Notes: generated from the letters alone by a model not told the origin. 64,000 nt of DNA from Banduia mediterranea (GCF_031846245.1 NZ_JAVRIC010000002.1:124001-188000), one strand, 5' to 3'; positions 24,972-33,910 are shown, numbered from the stretch's first letter. Translations and numbers: made by a program.

Positions 24972-25927
24972 GGGACATTCTCCACTGGGCGGGCTGGTGC
25001 GCCCTGCGCCGCTGGGCCGCCCGGCGCCGCAGCGGCGTCCTGCTGCGCTGGCGGGCCTTCCGGCGGTGCGGCTGCCTCCGCAGGTGCGACGGCACGGCGC
25101 AAAAAAGGTATCAGCTGCCCGGCCACGCCCTGCGGGTCGTCCGCATAGGGAAAATGCCCGCTGTCCGGCAGCAGCTGAATCTCCGCATCGGGGAACAGTT
25201 CGCGCTGCGTGAATGCGTAGCGAAAGGGCAGGAACAGATCCCGCTTGCCCCAGATCACCATGACGGGACAGCACAGTGCACGAAGCCCGGGCGCGAGCTC
25301 GTTGGCGAGCCTGGAAATGTCGGTGGCCCGATACAGCTTGAGCACCGCGCTGCGCGTGCCGTTGTCGTATTCGCGATACATACGTTCGACAAACGCATCA
25401 GGAAGGGGGCGGCGCGGACTGGACAGCCGCATCAGGGCGCGAAAAGCCCGGCGGGTGGTCAACTTCTGGAACAATTCCCCAACTGCCGGCAAACGCCAGA
25501 TGCGTGCGGCGAAGTGCCAGCGATAGCCTGGAATATAGCCGGTGTTGATCAGGCTCAGGCTGCCGACGGATTGCGGGTGTGCCGCCGCCCAGGCCAGCCC
25601 CCAGGGGCCGCCGAAATCGTGCAGCACCAGATGGGCGCGGCGAATACCCAGCGTCTCCAGAAACGCCCCGAGATGGGCTGCGTAGCCGCGCACGGTGTAG
25701 TCGAAATGCTCAGGCTTCTCGGCCTGCCCGAAGCCCGGCATGTCCGGCGCCACGGCGCGCGCGAAAGCTCCGGCGCGGCCGAGCAGCTCGGCCCAGTCCT
25801 GTCCGGAGCCGGGGTTGCCGTGGACGAACACGACGGCTTCCTCGGCGCGGCTGTCGCCGGCCTGCAGATACGGTGTGCGCACGCCCTCGACGACCTCTGT
25901 GCTGCTGTACGGGATGGCGGTCAGCAT
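24968..25927 (-). CDS. Alpha/beta hydrolase with Asp nucleophile (haloalkane dehalogenase/epoxide hydrolase type)
   Basis: 319 residues. Oxyanion motif HGNPG (36-40); nucleophile elbow LHDFGGPWG with Asp104 rather than Ser; acid Asp230 in GKRDLF; His258 in DSGHFP. An Asp nucleophile is used by haloalkane dehalogenases and epoxide hydrolases, so opening of an epoxide or removal of halide is likelier than ester hydrolysis. The last 35 residues form an Ala/Pro-rich tail of low complexity. First gene of a three-gene operon with crotonase and citrate-synthase-like genes; site C lies 106 bases upstream. Confidence 0.83.
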   Translation of the reverse strand: MLTAIPYSSTEVVEGVRTPYLQAGDSRAEEAVVFVHGNPGSGQDWAELLGRAGAFARAVAPDMPGFGQAEKPEHFDYTVRGYAAHLGAFLETLGIRRAHLVLHDFGGPWGLAWAAAHPQSVGSLSLINTGYIPGYRWHFAARIWRLPAVGELFQKLTTRRAFRALMRLSSPRRPLPDAFVERMYREYDNGTRSAVLKLYRATDISRLANELAPGLRALCCPVMVIWGKRDLFLPFRYAFTQRELFPDAEIQLLPDSGHFPYADDPQGVAGQLIPFLRRAVAPAEAAAPPEGPPAQQDAAAAPGGPAAQGAPARPVENVP

Positions 25928-26268
25928 GACCGAGTCTCCTCTGGTGAAGGCGCGATCCGGCTTCCGGCGCCGACCTCGGCAAGCACCGGCGCTGCCGTTC
26001 GCCGTCTGCGCGCGATCGTCGCGCTCCTGTACCTAACTACCGTTAGACAGTATCATAGCAACTGACATTCGGATCAACCGGATCTTTTCCCCCTTGCATG
26101 ATGCGCCGACCCTCGTCCCGTGCCTCGCTGTCCAACAGGCGGCCTGCCGCAATCCTTGCGCGACTCGCCTGCTCCACAGCGATTCGCGTTTGCCGCCTGC
26201 CGTAGTCACCCGGCCTTAGGCGTCCCTTCGCGCCCGCTCGCCGCGGCGCGCCGGACTGCTACCACACC
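25928..26268. other. Divergent intergenic region with operator-like site C
   Basis: 341 bases between the - strand hydrolase operon and the + strand permease. It contains the site at 26033-26046 near its centre; the 3' two hundred bases toward the permease show no gene or clear promoter. A TATCAT at 26051 could serve as a + strand -10. Confidence 0.6.
26033..26046. promoter_or_regulatory. CTAAC-N4-GTTNG operator-like site C
   Basis: CTAAC-TACC-GTTAG, a perfect inverted repeat with 5-base arms, extended by CTGT on the left and ACAG on the right. It is the most symmetric of the four related sites and lies 106 bases before the start of the hydrolase operon. Confidence 0.6.
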
Positions 26269-27213
26269 ATGAATACTTTCGCCACAGGGACCGTCTTGGA
26301 GTCCGACTACCGGGCCGGCGTCGTGCTGGCCGGCGTCGGCGCGGTACTGCTGTCGGGCAAGGTCGTGCTGGTCAAGCTGCTCTATCAGTACGGCATCGAC
26401 GCGATCGACGTGCTCGCGCTGAGGATGCTCACGGCGCTTCCTCTGTTCGGCGCCGTGGTGCTGTGGACCTGGAGGACGCCGCCGCGTCCGACCAGGGCTG
26501 ATCTGCTGCGCATCGGGGGTCTTGGCTTTCTGGGCTACTACGTCGCCAGCATGCTGGATCTGATCGGCCTGCAATACGTCAGCGCCGGCCTCGAACGGAT
26601 GATCCTGTTCCTGACGCCGAGCTTCGTGCTGCTAATCGGTATCGTTTTCCAGGGACGGCGTGTCTGCGGCCGGCAATGGCTGTCTCTTGCGATGGCCTAC
26701 GGCGGCATCGCGCTGGTCGTTCTCCACGATCTGCACCTCTTCGGCGGCAGCCGGACCATTGCGCTGGGCTCGGCGCTGATCGCACTGAGCGCCGTGCTGT
26801 ATGCCACCTATCTGGTGCTGAGCGAGGACCTGATGCTACGGCTGGGCGCGATGCGGTTTGTCGCGCAGACCATGTGCGTGTCCAGCCTGCTGGGTCTGTT
26901 GCAGTACCCGATCCTCCGCCCCGTCGCGTTCCTCGCCGAGCTGCCCGCCGCGGTCTGGTGGCTGGCGCTGGCCAACGGCCTGATCTGCACGGCTCTGCCG
27001 GTCTTCCTGACGATGATCGCCGTGCGTCGGATCGGTGCGGGCGCGGCGGCGCAGGCCGGCATGATCGGACCGGCGAGCACGCTCATGCTGGCGGCCGCCG
27101 TGCTGGGCGAGGCGATCACGCCGATCCAGGTGCTCGGCACAGCCCTGGTGACAGGCGGCGTGCTGACGCTGGGCTCCATCCGGAGGCTACCGCCGATCGA
27201 ACCCCGCCCGTAG
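26269..27213 (+). CDS. EamA/DMT-family transporter
   Basis: 314 residues with about ten hydrophobic segments and two internal EamA halves; each half ends with a glycine-rich span (the second with IGPASTLMLAAAVLGEAI, typical of the family). Inner-membrane drug/metabolite-type permease of unknown substrate. ATG 26269 begins a plausible N-terminus; the ribosome site is weak. Divergent from the hydrolase operon, so export of a pathway metabolite is conceivable. Confidence 0.85.
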   Translation: MNTFATGTVLESDYRAGVVLAGVGAVLLSGKVVLVKLLYQYGIDAIDVLALRMLTALPLFGAVVLWTWRTPPRPTRADLLRIGGLGFLGYYVASMLDLIGLQYVSAGLERMILFLTPSFVLLIGIVFQGRRVCGRQWLSLAMAYGGIALVVLHDLHLFGGSRTIALGSALIALSAVLYATYLVLSEDLMLRLGAMRFVAQTMCVSSLLGLLQYPILRPVAFLAELPAAVWWLALANGLICTALPVFLTMIAVRRIGAGAAAQAGMIGPASTLMLAAAVLGEAITPIQVLGTALVTGGVLTLGSIRRLPPIEPRP

Positions 27214-27352
27214 CGCTCATCTGAACTCGGCCGGGCGGTAGCCGACCCGGCGCACTTCTTGCTGCCTGGCGCATGCCTTGTCGCAGGAGCCCTCACAAAG
27301 ACTTTCGCCCCTTCCTCTCCACCCACAAACCTCAACCCAAGGAACTACTGCA

Positions 27353-28258
27353 GTGCATTCTTCCCCTTCCCGCCCCCGAACCACCATATCCCCGAAGTGC
27401 TTCCTCGGTGCCCTGGTCCTGAGTTGCTGCTCGGCCCTGGCGGCCTGCGGCTCGGACTCCTCGTCCGCCGAAAGCGAACCGGCATCTTCCGAGACGCCGA
27501 TGTCGCGCGCCGATCTCGGATGCACCGGCGCCAGTGGGCCACTGGACAGCCTGCAGGCCTCGCTCGCAGACCGCCTGTACACCGGGCTGGCCGCTGTGCC
27601 GGGCGGCACGGCGGATCCCGCAGCGCTAACGGCGCTGGTGACTGATGTCCTGGACCTTGTGGACGCGCTGGCCGCGGGCGCCGGCTCGCTGGCCGCCGTG
27701 CGCAACGGCGGCGACCCGAGCCTGGCGGCTCCCGTCTACCATCAGCTCTTGTGCGTCACTGCCGGGCTCGGCGAGCTGGTGCTGTCAGCGAGTCTCGCCG
27801 CGACCACGCCGCTCACCGAGCTGCCCGTCCTGCACGAACTGCTCGACACTCTGGTCACTGTCCAGAACTCCCTATTGCTGGGCGTGCGCAACCTGCCGAA
27901 TGTGGCCAACCCTGAACAGCTCGCCACCGACCTCGGTTATGCCACGCAGACGCTGGCCGGCGTCGTGGCTGGACTGGCGACCTCGGCTTCCATACTGCCG
28001 GGAGGCGCTGCGAGCGCCGTGCTGATGCCGGTCTCGGTGCTGCTGCTCGATATCACGGCGGCGTTCAATGCCTTGGGCAATGGGGACACGCAGGCATTCG
28101 CGCAGTTGTTGCTCGACTCCGTCCCCCATCTCGTCGAGGGCCTCGCGCAAAGTCTGGGTCCGATCGGCATCGTCCTGACCGGCGTGATCGGACTGCTGAG
28201 CCCAGTACTCGACGCACTCGCCGGATTGGTCGGCGGGCTGCTGGGCATCTTGCTTTGA
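27353..28258 (+). CDS. Predicted lipoprotein, Leu/Ala/Gly-rich, unknown function
   Basis: 301 residues from a GTG start preceded by AAGGAA. A hydrophobic stretch ends in the lipobox SALAAC, with Cys32 as the lipidated residue, followed by a Ser/Glu/Ala linker of some 20 residues. The rest is a succession of hydrophobic helices rich in Leu, Ala, Val and Gly (for example LGPIGIVLTGVIGLLSPVLD near the end) with few charged residues. I do not recognise the family. A frame extending back to 27278 lacks a ribosome site. It follows the permease by 139 bases. Confidence 0.65.
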   Translation: MHSSPSRPRTTISPKCFLGALVLSCCSALAACGSDSSSAESEPASSETPMSRADLGCTGASGPLDSLQASLADRLYTGLAAVPGGTADPAALTALVTDVLDLVDALAAGAGSLAAVRNGGDPSLAAPVYHQLLCVTAGLGELVLSASLAATTPLTELPVLHELLDTLVTVQNSLLLGVRNLPNVANPEQLATDLGYATQTLAGVVAGLATSASILPGGAASAVLMPVSVLLLDITAAFNALGNGDTQAFAQLLLDSVPHLVEGLAQSLGPIGIVLTGVIGLLSPVLDALAGLVGGLLGILL

Positions 28259-28293
28259 TCTGTCGATCTGGCTCCGGGGCTCGCCCGGCCCTT

Positions 28294-28321
28294 CGGAAGC
28301 GGCGCAGCGCGCCGCTTTCCG
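28294..28321. terminator. Bidirectional hairpin between convergent genes
   Basis: CGGAAGCGGCGC-AGC-GCGCCGCTTTCCG: a 12-base stem with one bulge, 36 bases after the lipoprotein stop and before the convergent monooxygenase end. No long T-run, but the position and strength suit a terminator. Confidence 0.55.
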
Positions 28322-28403
28322 GAGCGGCCGCGGCACAAGTCCACCGCGCGGGGACGCGCAAGGCAGCGGCCGGATGCTTCCCGGGCCATCCTTGCGCGCC
28401 GGC

Positions 28404-29924
28404 TCAAGCCGCCTGGGGCGTCCGCGACAGCTCGAAGTCTTCCAGACGCGGCCGCGCCAGCAAGGCGTTGAACTCGCGCGGCCGGCGCGGCCAGACCTCC
28501 GGAAGCCCGTCCTTGCCGATGTACCAGTTCTGGCAACCGGTAACCCATACCGTGCCCGCCATGTTGCGCCGCAGGCCCTCGCAGAAGGCGTCGGTGGCGG
28601 CCCGGGTCGGAGCCAGGGTGTCGAATTCACCGCGCCGGTACAGCGCGATGCACTGCGTGACGTAGTCGACCAAGGCTTCGGTATAGAGGATCACGGAGCC
28701 ATTGGCCAGCGGACTGTGCGGTCCGCCGAGCAGAAAGAAGTTCGGAAATCCGGGAATCGCCAGACTGCAGTACGCGTGAGGCCCACGCGCCTCCCAGGCC
28801 GCGCTGAGCGTTTGCCCCTGCGCGTTGGTCAGCTCCATTGGGCGCACGTATTCGTGCGTCTTGAAGCCAGTCGCCAGGATCAGCACATCCAGCGGATGGG
28901 TCCGGCCGTCCTGGGTCACGACTCCCTCCGGCACGATGCGCTCGATTCCGTCGGTCACCAGTTCCACGGTGGAGCGCTGCATCGCCTCGTAATACTCCCA
29001 GGACATGATGATGCGCTTGCACATCGGCTGGTAGTCCGGCGTCAGCCGCCGTCGCAGCTCCGGGTCGCGCACGCGCCGCAGGTTCCAGTGGCAGGCGGCC
29101 TCGACCAGGCGCCGCTGGATGCCGGGCCGGATCATCGCGCGCGAGAACAGCGCGTCGAAAAGTTCGTCGTACACCCGGTAGGCGAAGCGTGCCAGTCCGG
29201 GGAACTCGGTGACCAGCTCGCGCTCGACCAGCGGATACTCGCGGTCCGGTAGCGGGAACACCCACTGGGCGGTGCGCTGGAACACCTTGAGCTGGCAAGG
29301 CAGCCGCGAGACTGAGCAGGTGATCTGCGCGCCGGTGGACCCAGTGCCGATCATACCGATGCGCTTGCCGTGGAGATCGACGCTGTCGTCCCAGCGCGCG
29401 GAATGGAAGCGGGCGCCGGCAAAGCTATCGAGCCCAGGGATCTCCGGTTCGCGCGGGTGATGCAGGAAGCCGCAGGCGGCGATCAAAAACTCCGCGCTGT
29501 CCTCGCGTCCGCTGCGCAGGCGCAACTGCCAGCGACGGCCATCGAAGTGGGCGTCGACGCCCTCTTCGCCGAAGATGATGTGACGACGCAGGTCGTACTT
29601 GTCGGCGACACGTCTCAGGTAGTTCTGGATTTCGGGGCCGCGCGCAAAGCGGTGCTGCCAGTCGGGATTGGGTTCGAAGCTGTAAGTGTAGTAGTGCGCC
29701 GGCACATCGCAGGCAAGGCCCGGGTAGCGATTCTCCCGCCAGGTGCCACCCACTTCCGTGGCCTTTTCGTAGATGGTGAAGTTCTCGATGCCTGCCCGGC
29801 GCAGACGGATACCGGTCAGCAGACCGGACATGCCGGCGCCCAGGATGATGATTCTCGGCGTGCGAAGTGCGGAGCCGCAGTGCTCGCCTGGCGCGAACGA
29901 AGGGGCTGGGACAGGGGCGTTCAT
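28404..29924 (-). CDS. Baeyer-Villiger monooxygenase (flavin-dependent)
   Basis: 506 residues. FAD Rossmann GAGMSG at 29-34, the BVMO fingerprint FAGARFHSARWD at 168-179 (FxGxxxHxxxW[P/D]) and the NADPH Rossmann GTGSTG at 193-198. It inserts oxygen next to a carbonyl, turning a ketone into an ester or a cyclic ketone into a lactone, using NADPH and O2. Its start overlaps the stop of an HSL-type esterase gene by four bases, so monooxygenase and esterase form one module: ketone to ester to alcohol plus acid. Substrate (alkanone, cycloalkanone or steroid ketone) is not readable from sequence. Confidence 0.92.
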   Translation of the reverse strand: MNAPVPAPSFAPGEHCGSALRTPRIIILGAGMSGLLTGIRLRRAGIENFTIYEKATEVGGTWRENRYPGLACDVPAHYYTYSFEPNPDWQHRFARGPEIQNYLRRVADKYDLRRHIIFGEEGVDAHFDGRRWQLRLRSGREDSAEFLIAACGFLHHPREPEIPGLDSFAGARFHSARWDDSVDLHGKRIGMIGTGSTGAQITCSVSRLPCQLKVFQRTAQWVFPLPDREYPLVERELVTEFPGLARFAYRVYDELFDALFSRAMIRPGIQRRLVEAACHWNLRRVRDPELRRRLTPDYQPMCKRIIMSWEYYEAMQRSTVELVTDGIERIVPEGVVTQDGRTHPLDVLILATGFKTHEYVRPMELTNAQGQTLSAAWEARGPHAYCSLAIPGFPNFFLLGGPHSPLANGSVILYTEALVDYVTQCIALYRRGEFDTLAPTRAATDAFCEGLRRNMAGTVWVTGCQNWYIGKDGLPEVWPRRPREFNALLARPRLEDFELSRTPQAA

Positions 29925-30853
29925 ATGGCAACTCCTGATGGGGTGGGCGCAGATACCGTAGCATGTATGGGCCGTGCCAACGCCGCAGCCAGAAACCCGC
30001 CCAGTTCGGCAATCGATCGATCGGCCTCTGCGAGCACACCGGCCTGGAGCTGGAAATCATGCCACAAGCCTTCCCAGACCCGCCGGCGAACCGGGACGCC
30101 GGCTGCGCGAAGACGGGATTCGAGACGGGCGGCGTCGCTGAAAAGAACCTCCTCGCTACCCACATGAATCAAGGTCTCCGACAGGCCGCCAAGCTCGGCG
30201 AACAGCGCCGAAACGCGCGGATCGGCTAAACTGGAGCCGGCATAGTGCCGCGCGGCATACGCCAGCCAGGCGTGGCCGAGCAGAGGATCGCGCGCCGCAT
30301 GGGTCACCATGCTCAAACCCGAGAGCGTCAGATCCACCCACGGCGAAATCAGGGCCAGTGCGCGCGGCGCCGCGAGCCCCTGATCGCGAGCCCTCACCGC
30401 CATGGCCAGGGCCAGACCGCCGCCGGCGGAATCCCCGGCCAGCGCCACCGCCTCGTGCGAGCGCGTCAGCGCTCCCCAGGCCTCCAGCACATCGTCCAGC
30501 GCCGCCGGCGCCGGGTGCTCGGGGGCGAGGCGGTAGTCGACGACGAAGCATTCGCAGCCTGCGGCCCGCGCCAGATGCGACACCAAGCCCGCATGCGTGG
30601 CCGGCGAGCCGAGCACGTAACCGCCGCCGTGCAGATACATCAGGGCGCGGCCCGGCGGCGCCGACTCCGGAATCAGGCGGCGCGTCAGCACGCCGCCCAA
30701 GTAGTGCTCGACATCGCGCACGCCCGCGGCGCGTGGAAACGCGCGGGCGGCCAGGCCAATGTAGCTGCGCTGAACCAGCAGCGGCACCTGCGGCGAAAAC
30801 ACCGGCCGCAGGCCCAGGCGCGTAACCAAACGCAATCCGCTGCGCATCAGCAT
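29921..30853 (-). CDS. Alpha/beta hydrolase-3 (HSL family) esterase
   Basis: 310 residues. HGGG oxyanion motif at 75-78 and nucleophile GDSAGG with Ser142 define the hormone-sensitive-lipase family; the distal His is in LWHDFQ. It should hydrolyse esters or lactones. It is transcribed just ahead of the BVMO with an ATGA overlap, so the probable substrate is the BVMO product. N-terminus has a basic amphipathic stretch but no signal peptide. Confidence 0.9.
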   Translation of the reverse strand: MLMRSGLRLVTRLGLRPVFSPQVPLLVQRSYIGLAARAFPRAAGVRDVEHYLGGVLTRRLIPESAPPGRALMYLHGGGYVLGSPATHAGLVSHLARAAGCECFVVDYRLAPEHPAPAALDDVLEAWGALTRSHEAVALAGDSAGGGLALAMAVRARDQGLAAPRALALISPWVDLTLSGLSMVTHAARDPLLGHAWLAYAARHYAGSSLADPRVSALFAELGGLSETLIHVGSEEVLFSDAARLESRLRAAGVPVRRRVWEGLWHDFQLQAGVLAEADRSIAELGGFLAAALARPIHATVSAPTPSGVAI

Positions 30854-30893
30854 GATGTTCTCGATCCGATCATCGTGTCAGGCATGGGCGGGC

Positions 30894-31793
30894 TCAGTGG
30901 GCGGAAGCGACCTTCATCAGCAGGCCGATCTCCTCCATGGCGTTTTTCGGCAGCACGAACTGCGAAACGTCGCGGATCGTATCGAGATGATCCCGCACGT
31001 CCTCCGGCGACAGCCCGGGATTGTAGTACCCGGGGACAGCCCCCACGAAGACCCGGCCGACGCGGCCGCCGCCGCAACTGTAGATCTCACCGCTGACGTC
31101 GCACGATTCGTGCGCCAGATAGGCCACTACCGGAGTCACTTGCTCCGGGTTGAGCTTGTCGGCCATCGGCCCCAACAGCTCCTCGGTCATCCGAGTACGG
31201 GCCGCAGGCGCAATGACGTTGACCTTGACGTTGGCCTTGGCACCCTCGATCGCGGCAGCGTGCGAAAACCCGACGATTCCCATCTTCGCCGCCCCATAGT
31301 TCGTCTGACCGAAGTTGCCGAACAACCCCGCAGCCGACGTGGTGTTGACGATGCGACCGTAGCCCTGTCCGAGCATGTGGTTCCAGGCGGCGCGCGTGCA
31401 CCAGATCGTGCCGTAGAGGTGCACGTCGATGACTGGCCGGATCTCGGCCTCTGAGGCGTTCTTCAATGCCTTGTCGCGGAGAATGCCGGCGTTATTGACC
31501 AGAATGTCCACGCGTCCAAAGGACTCGATGGCCGAGCCGATGATCGCCTGAGCGCCGGCCTCCGATGACACCGAGTCATAGTTGGGTATGGCCTGTCCAC
31601 CGGCCGCCTTGATTTCGTCACAGACTTTTTGCGCCGGAGTTTGAGAGGCACCGCTGCCGTCGGTGGCACCGCCAAGATCGTTCACCACCACCTTAGCGCC
31701 CCGGGAAGCCAGAAATAGAGCATGACTGCGTCCCAGCCCCTGCCCTGCCCCGGTCACTACCGCCACTTTCCCTTCATAACGCAGCTCGCCCAT
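30894..31793 (-). CDS. SDR dehydrogenase, MFE-2-type
   Basis: 299 residues; TGAGQGLG, VVVNDLGG, LVNNAGILRDK and the catalytic NYGAAKMG. Closely similar in layout to the SDR at 16230 and to the (3R)-hydroxyacyl-CoA dehydrogenase domain of MFE-2; mycobacterial hydroxysteroid-type members also belong here. ATG 31793 follows GGAGAAGAAGAAG. Site D and a good promoter lie immediately upstream. Forty bases separate it from the esterase gene, so it may head the esterase-BVMO transcript. Confidence 0.87.
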   Translation of the reverse strand: MGELRYEGKVAVVTGAGQGLGRSHALFLASRGAKVVVNDLGGATDGSGASQTPAQKVCDEIKAAGGQAIPNYDSVSSEAGAQAIIGSAIESFGRVDILVNNAGILRDKALKNASEAEIRPVIDVHLYGTIWCTRAAWNHMLGQGYGRIVNTTSAAGLFGNFGQTNYGAAKMGIVGFSHAAAIEGAKANVKVNVIAPAARTRMTEELLGPMADKLNPEQVTPVVAYLAHESCDVSGEIYSCGGGRVGRVFVGAVPGYYNPGLSPEDVRDHLDTIRDVSQFVLPKNAMEEIGLLMKVASAH

Positions 31794-31831
31794 CTTCTTC
31801 TTCTCCTCACTCGCTTAGTTCGGCTCAACGG

Positions 31832-31860
31832 ATTATTCGACTATCTAACGATAGTTTGAA
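31832..31860 (-). promoter_or_regulatory. Promoter with embedded CTAAC-N4-GTTNG site D
   Basis: On the - strand TTCAAA (31855-31860), a 17-base spacer, then AATAAT (31832-31837). The inverted repeat CTAAC-GATA-GTTTG at 31845-31858 overlaps the spacer and the -35, and a second symmetry CTATC-TAAC-GATAG covers 31841-31854. A bound protein would block RNA polymerase; repression of the SDR/esterase/BVMO genes is inferred. Confidence 0.6.
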
Positions 31861-32103
31861 TACTTATAATACTAAGCTAGTGCTCGACACAAGTCGAACC
31901 AGTCGGTCGTACCACCCCAGGGCCGCAAATCCGGCGGCACCCCGAAGGGGCGGGGTTGTTTTGACGCATCGCTGCGCCAAGACAACCTCCGTCACAGCGA
32001 CGGCCATAGCGTTAACATCCCCTACGCCCCGAGAGGTGGGAATGCGCCCGCGGGCCGAGCGCGGCGCCGCAGACCGGCTCATGCCGCATTGACCGAACCG
32101 AGT

Positions 32104-32137
32104 GCCGGGACGCCGCCAAGCGGCGCAGCGCCCCGGC
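32104..32137 (-). terminator. GC-rich hairpin after SDR gene
   Basis: GCCGGG and CGCCGC pair with GCGGCG and CCCGGC around a short bulge, 21 bases after the stop of the SDR at 32159. No T-run follows, so termination strength is uncertain. Confidence 0.45.
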
Positions 32138-32158
32138 AACGTGCTTGCCATCCCGACT

Positions 32159-33079
32159 TCAGGCAGCCAGATCCGATTTCTCGGTGCTCGAAGCGGGCAC
32201 GCTGGCCGCCTTTTTCGGCCTGCCAGAGTCGGACTTTGCGGCTTGGCGATTGCCGTATTGCGGATTAATCGCCTTGCGGAATCGATTCATGAACTGCGCG
32301 TTGAACGCCTCTGCCAGCGTCGGCGCGGTGCGCTTGAAAGCGTCCATGAGATAGGTTTCCGGCGTTACCAGCACGCGCATCCTGTTCGACTCGATAGCGG
32401 CGACGATCTTGTTGGCCACCAGCGAGGGCGGACGGCCGTAGCGCTCGAACCACTCGACCATGCGGCCCTGCAGCGCGGTATCCACCACCTTGCTGGCCTT
32501 GGCGATGTTGGTGCGGATCATGCCCGGATGCACGGAGGTGACGCCGATGTTGCGCCCGGCAAGCTCTGCCCGCAGCGACTCCGAGAACCCGCGCACGGCA
32601 AACTTGGTGGTGCCGTAGGACACCATGCCCGGCGTGGAGATGATGCCGGCGAGGCTGGAGATGTTGACGATGTGGCCCTCGCCGGCCTTGAGCATCAGCG
32701 GCAGGAAGAACTTGGAGCCGTACACCACGCCCCAGAGGTTGATGTCGACAACCTTGCGGAAGTCGTCCAGATTGCTGTCGACAAAGTCGTCCAGGATGCC
32801 GATGCCGGCGTTGTTGACCACGATGTGGGCTCGACCGTGCAGCCTCTCGACCTCGGCCGCGAAGGTTTTCATGGCTTCCTGATCGGCCACGTTTACCTGG
32901 TGGCAACTGACCATCCCGCCCGCCGCTGCGATCATTCGTGCGGTTTCCTCCATGCCGGACTGGTCGATGTCCGCCAGCACCAGCACCGCGCCTCTTTCCG
33001 CCAGCGCAACACTGGTTGCGCGCCCGATGCCGCTACCTGCTCCGGTCACAACAGCGATCCGATCTGCAATCGTTTTCAT
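32159..33079 (-). CDS. Short-chain dehydrogenase/reductase with basic C-terminal tail
   Basis: 306 residues. TGAGSGIG, NNAGIGILDDF, Ser in NISSLAG and SYGTTKFA give a complete SDR catalytic set. After the core comes a 50-residue extension ending in a Lys/Ser-rich segment (SDSGRPKKAASVPASS). ATG 33079 is preceded by AAGGAG. The sequence type (LRAELAGRNIGVTSVHPGMI) is that of broad-specificity alcohol/ketone SDRs; substrate unknown. Confidence 0.85.
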   Translation of the reverse strand: MKTIADRIAVVTGAGSGIGRATSVALAERGAVLVLADIDQSGMEETARMIAAAGGMVSCHQVNVADQEAMKTFAAEVERLHGRAHIVVNNAGIGILDDFVDSNLDDFRKVVDINLWGVVYGSKFFLPLMLKAGEGHIVNISSLAGIISTPGMVSYGTTKFAVRGFSESLRAELAGRNIGVTSVHPGMIRTNIAKASKVVDTALQGRMVEWFERYGRPPSLVANKIVAAIESNRMRVLVTPETYLMDAFKRTAPTLAEAFNAQFMNRFRKAINPQYGNRQAAKSDSGRPKKAASVPASSTEKSDLAA

Positions 33080-33127
33080 GTCTCTAGATCTCCTTTTAGC
33101 GTTTTGAAGCGATGGCGGACGGCGCCT

Positions 33128-33895
33128 TCAGCACGCCGTGTGACCGCCGTCGACCACCAGGTCCGACCCCGTCATGAAGCTGGACTCGTCGGAGGCCAGG
33201 AACAGGATCGCGTTGGCGATCTCGCGCGGCAGGCCCAGCCGGCCCATCGGCACGCGCGCCATCAGCGCCTGATGGAACTGCTGCGCCATCTCCGCGCCCA
33301 GCCCACCGATGGCGTTACCCACCATCGGCGTTTCGATGAAGCCCGGGCAGACGCAGTTGATACGGATGCCGTAACCGGCCCGGGCGCAGTGGATGGCGGC
33401 CGATTTGGAGAACATGCGCACGCCGCCCTTGGCCGCGTTGTAGGCCAGCGCGAAGGACTCGCCGATCAGGCCCTCGATGGAGGCCAGGTTGATGATCGAG
33501 CCGCCGCCGCACCCCTTCATGCGCTCGACCGACTTCTGCGTGCCCGTCATCACCGCGGTGAGGTTGATCTCGATGGTGCGCGCCCAGTCCTTGGGCGTGC
33601 AGGTCTCGATGTCGCCCATCTGCACGATGCCGGCGTTGTTCACCGTCACGTCCAGCCCACCCCAGCGCGCATGGATGGCGTCGAGCACCGCGTCCCAGCG
33701 CGCCACGTCGGTCACGTCCTGCTGCAGGAAGGCCGCACGCCCGCCCAGGCGCGCGGCCTGGGCTTCACCGGCCTGCGCGTTGATGTCGGTGAGCATCACC
33801 TGCGCGCCGGTCTCGATCAGCCGCTCCGCCGTGGCCAGGCCAATGCCCTGCGCCGCACCGGTGACCAGGCACACCTTGTTATCCATCCTGTTCAT
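33128..33895 (-). CDS. Short-chain dehydrogenase/reductase
   Basis: 255 residues of classical SDR: TGAAQGIG, TVNNAGI, NLASIEG and AYNAAKGG, ending in the typical GGHTAC. Resembles 3-oxoacyl reductase/hydroxysteroid dehydrogenase-type enzymes; substrate unknown. ATG 33895 has GGAG upstream; an internal ATG three codons later is possible. Forty-eight bases after its stop the next SDR begins. Confidence 0.86.
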   Translation of the reverse strand: MNRMDNKVCLVTGAAQGIGLATAERLIETGAQVMLTDINAQAGEAQAARLGGRAAFLQQDVTDVARWDAVLDAIHARWGGLDVTVNNAGIVQMGDIETCTPKDWARTIEINLTAVMTGTQKSVERMKGCGGGSIINLASIEGLIGESFALAYNAAKGGVRMFSKSAAIHCARAGYGIRINCVCPGFIETPMVGNAIGGLGAEMAQQFHQALMARVPMGRLGLPREIANAILFLASDESSFMTGSDLVVDGGHTAC

Positions 33896-33910
33896 GTCGC
33901 TCTCGCTCCT

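Larger units (their letters stand above)
31794..32158. other. Intergenic region with promoter, site D and a hairpin
   Basis: 365 bases between two - strand SDR genes. Nearest the downstream gene lie a promoter and operator (31832-31860); nearest the upstream gene lies a GC hairpin (32104-32137). The middle shows small open frames without coding character. Confidence 0.6.

Noticed and set aside
31864-32151. 95-codon - strand open frame in the gap before the MFE-2-type SDR
   Set aside because: It overlaps the hairpin, has no ribosome site or known motif, and its composition is intergenic-like.
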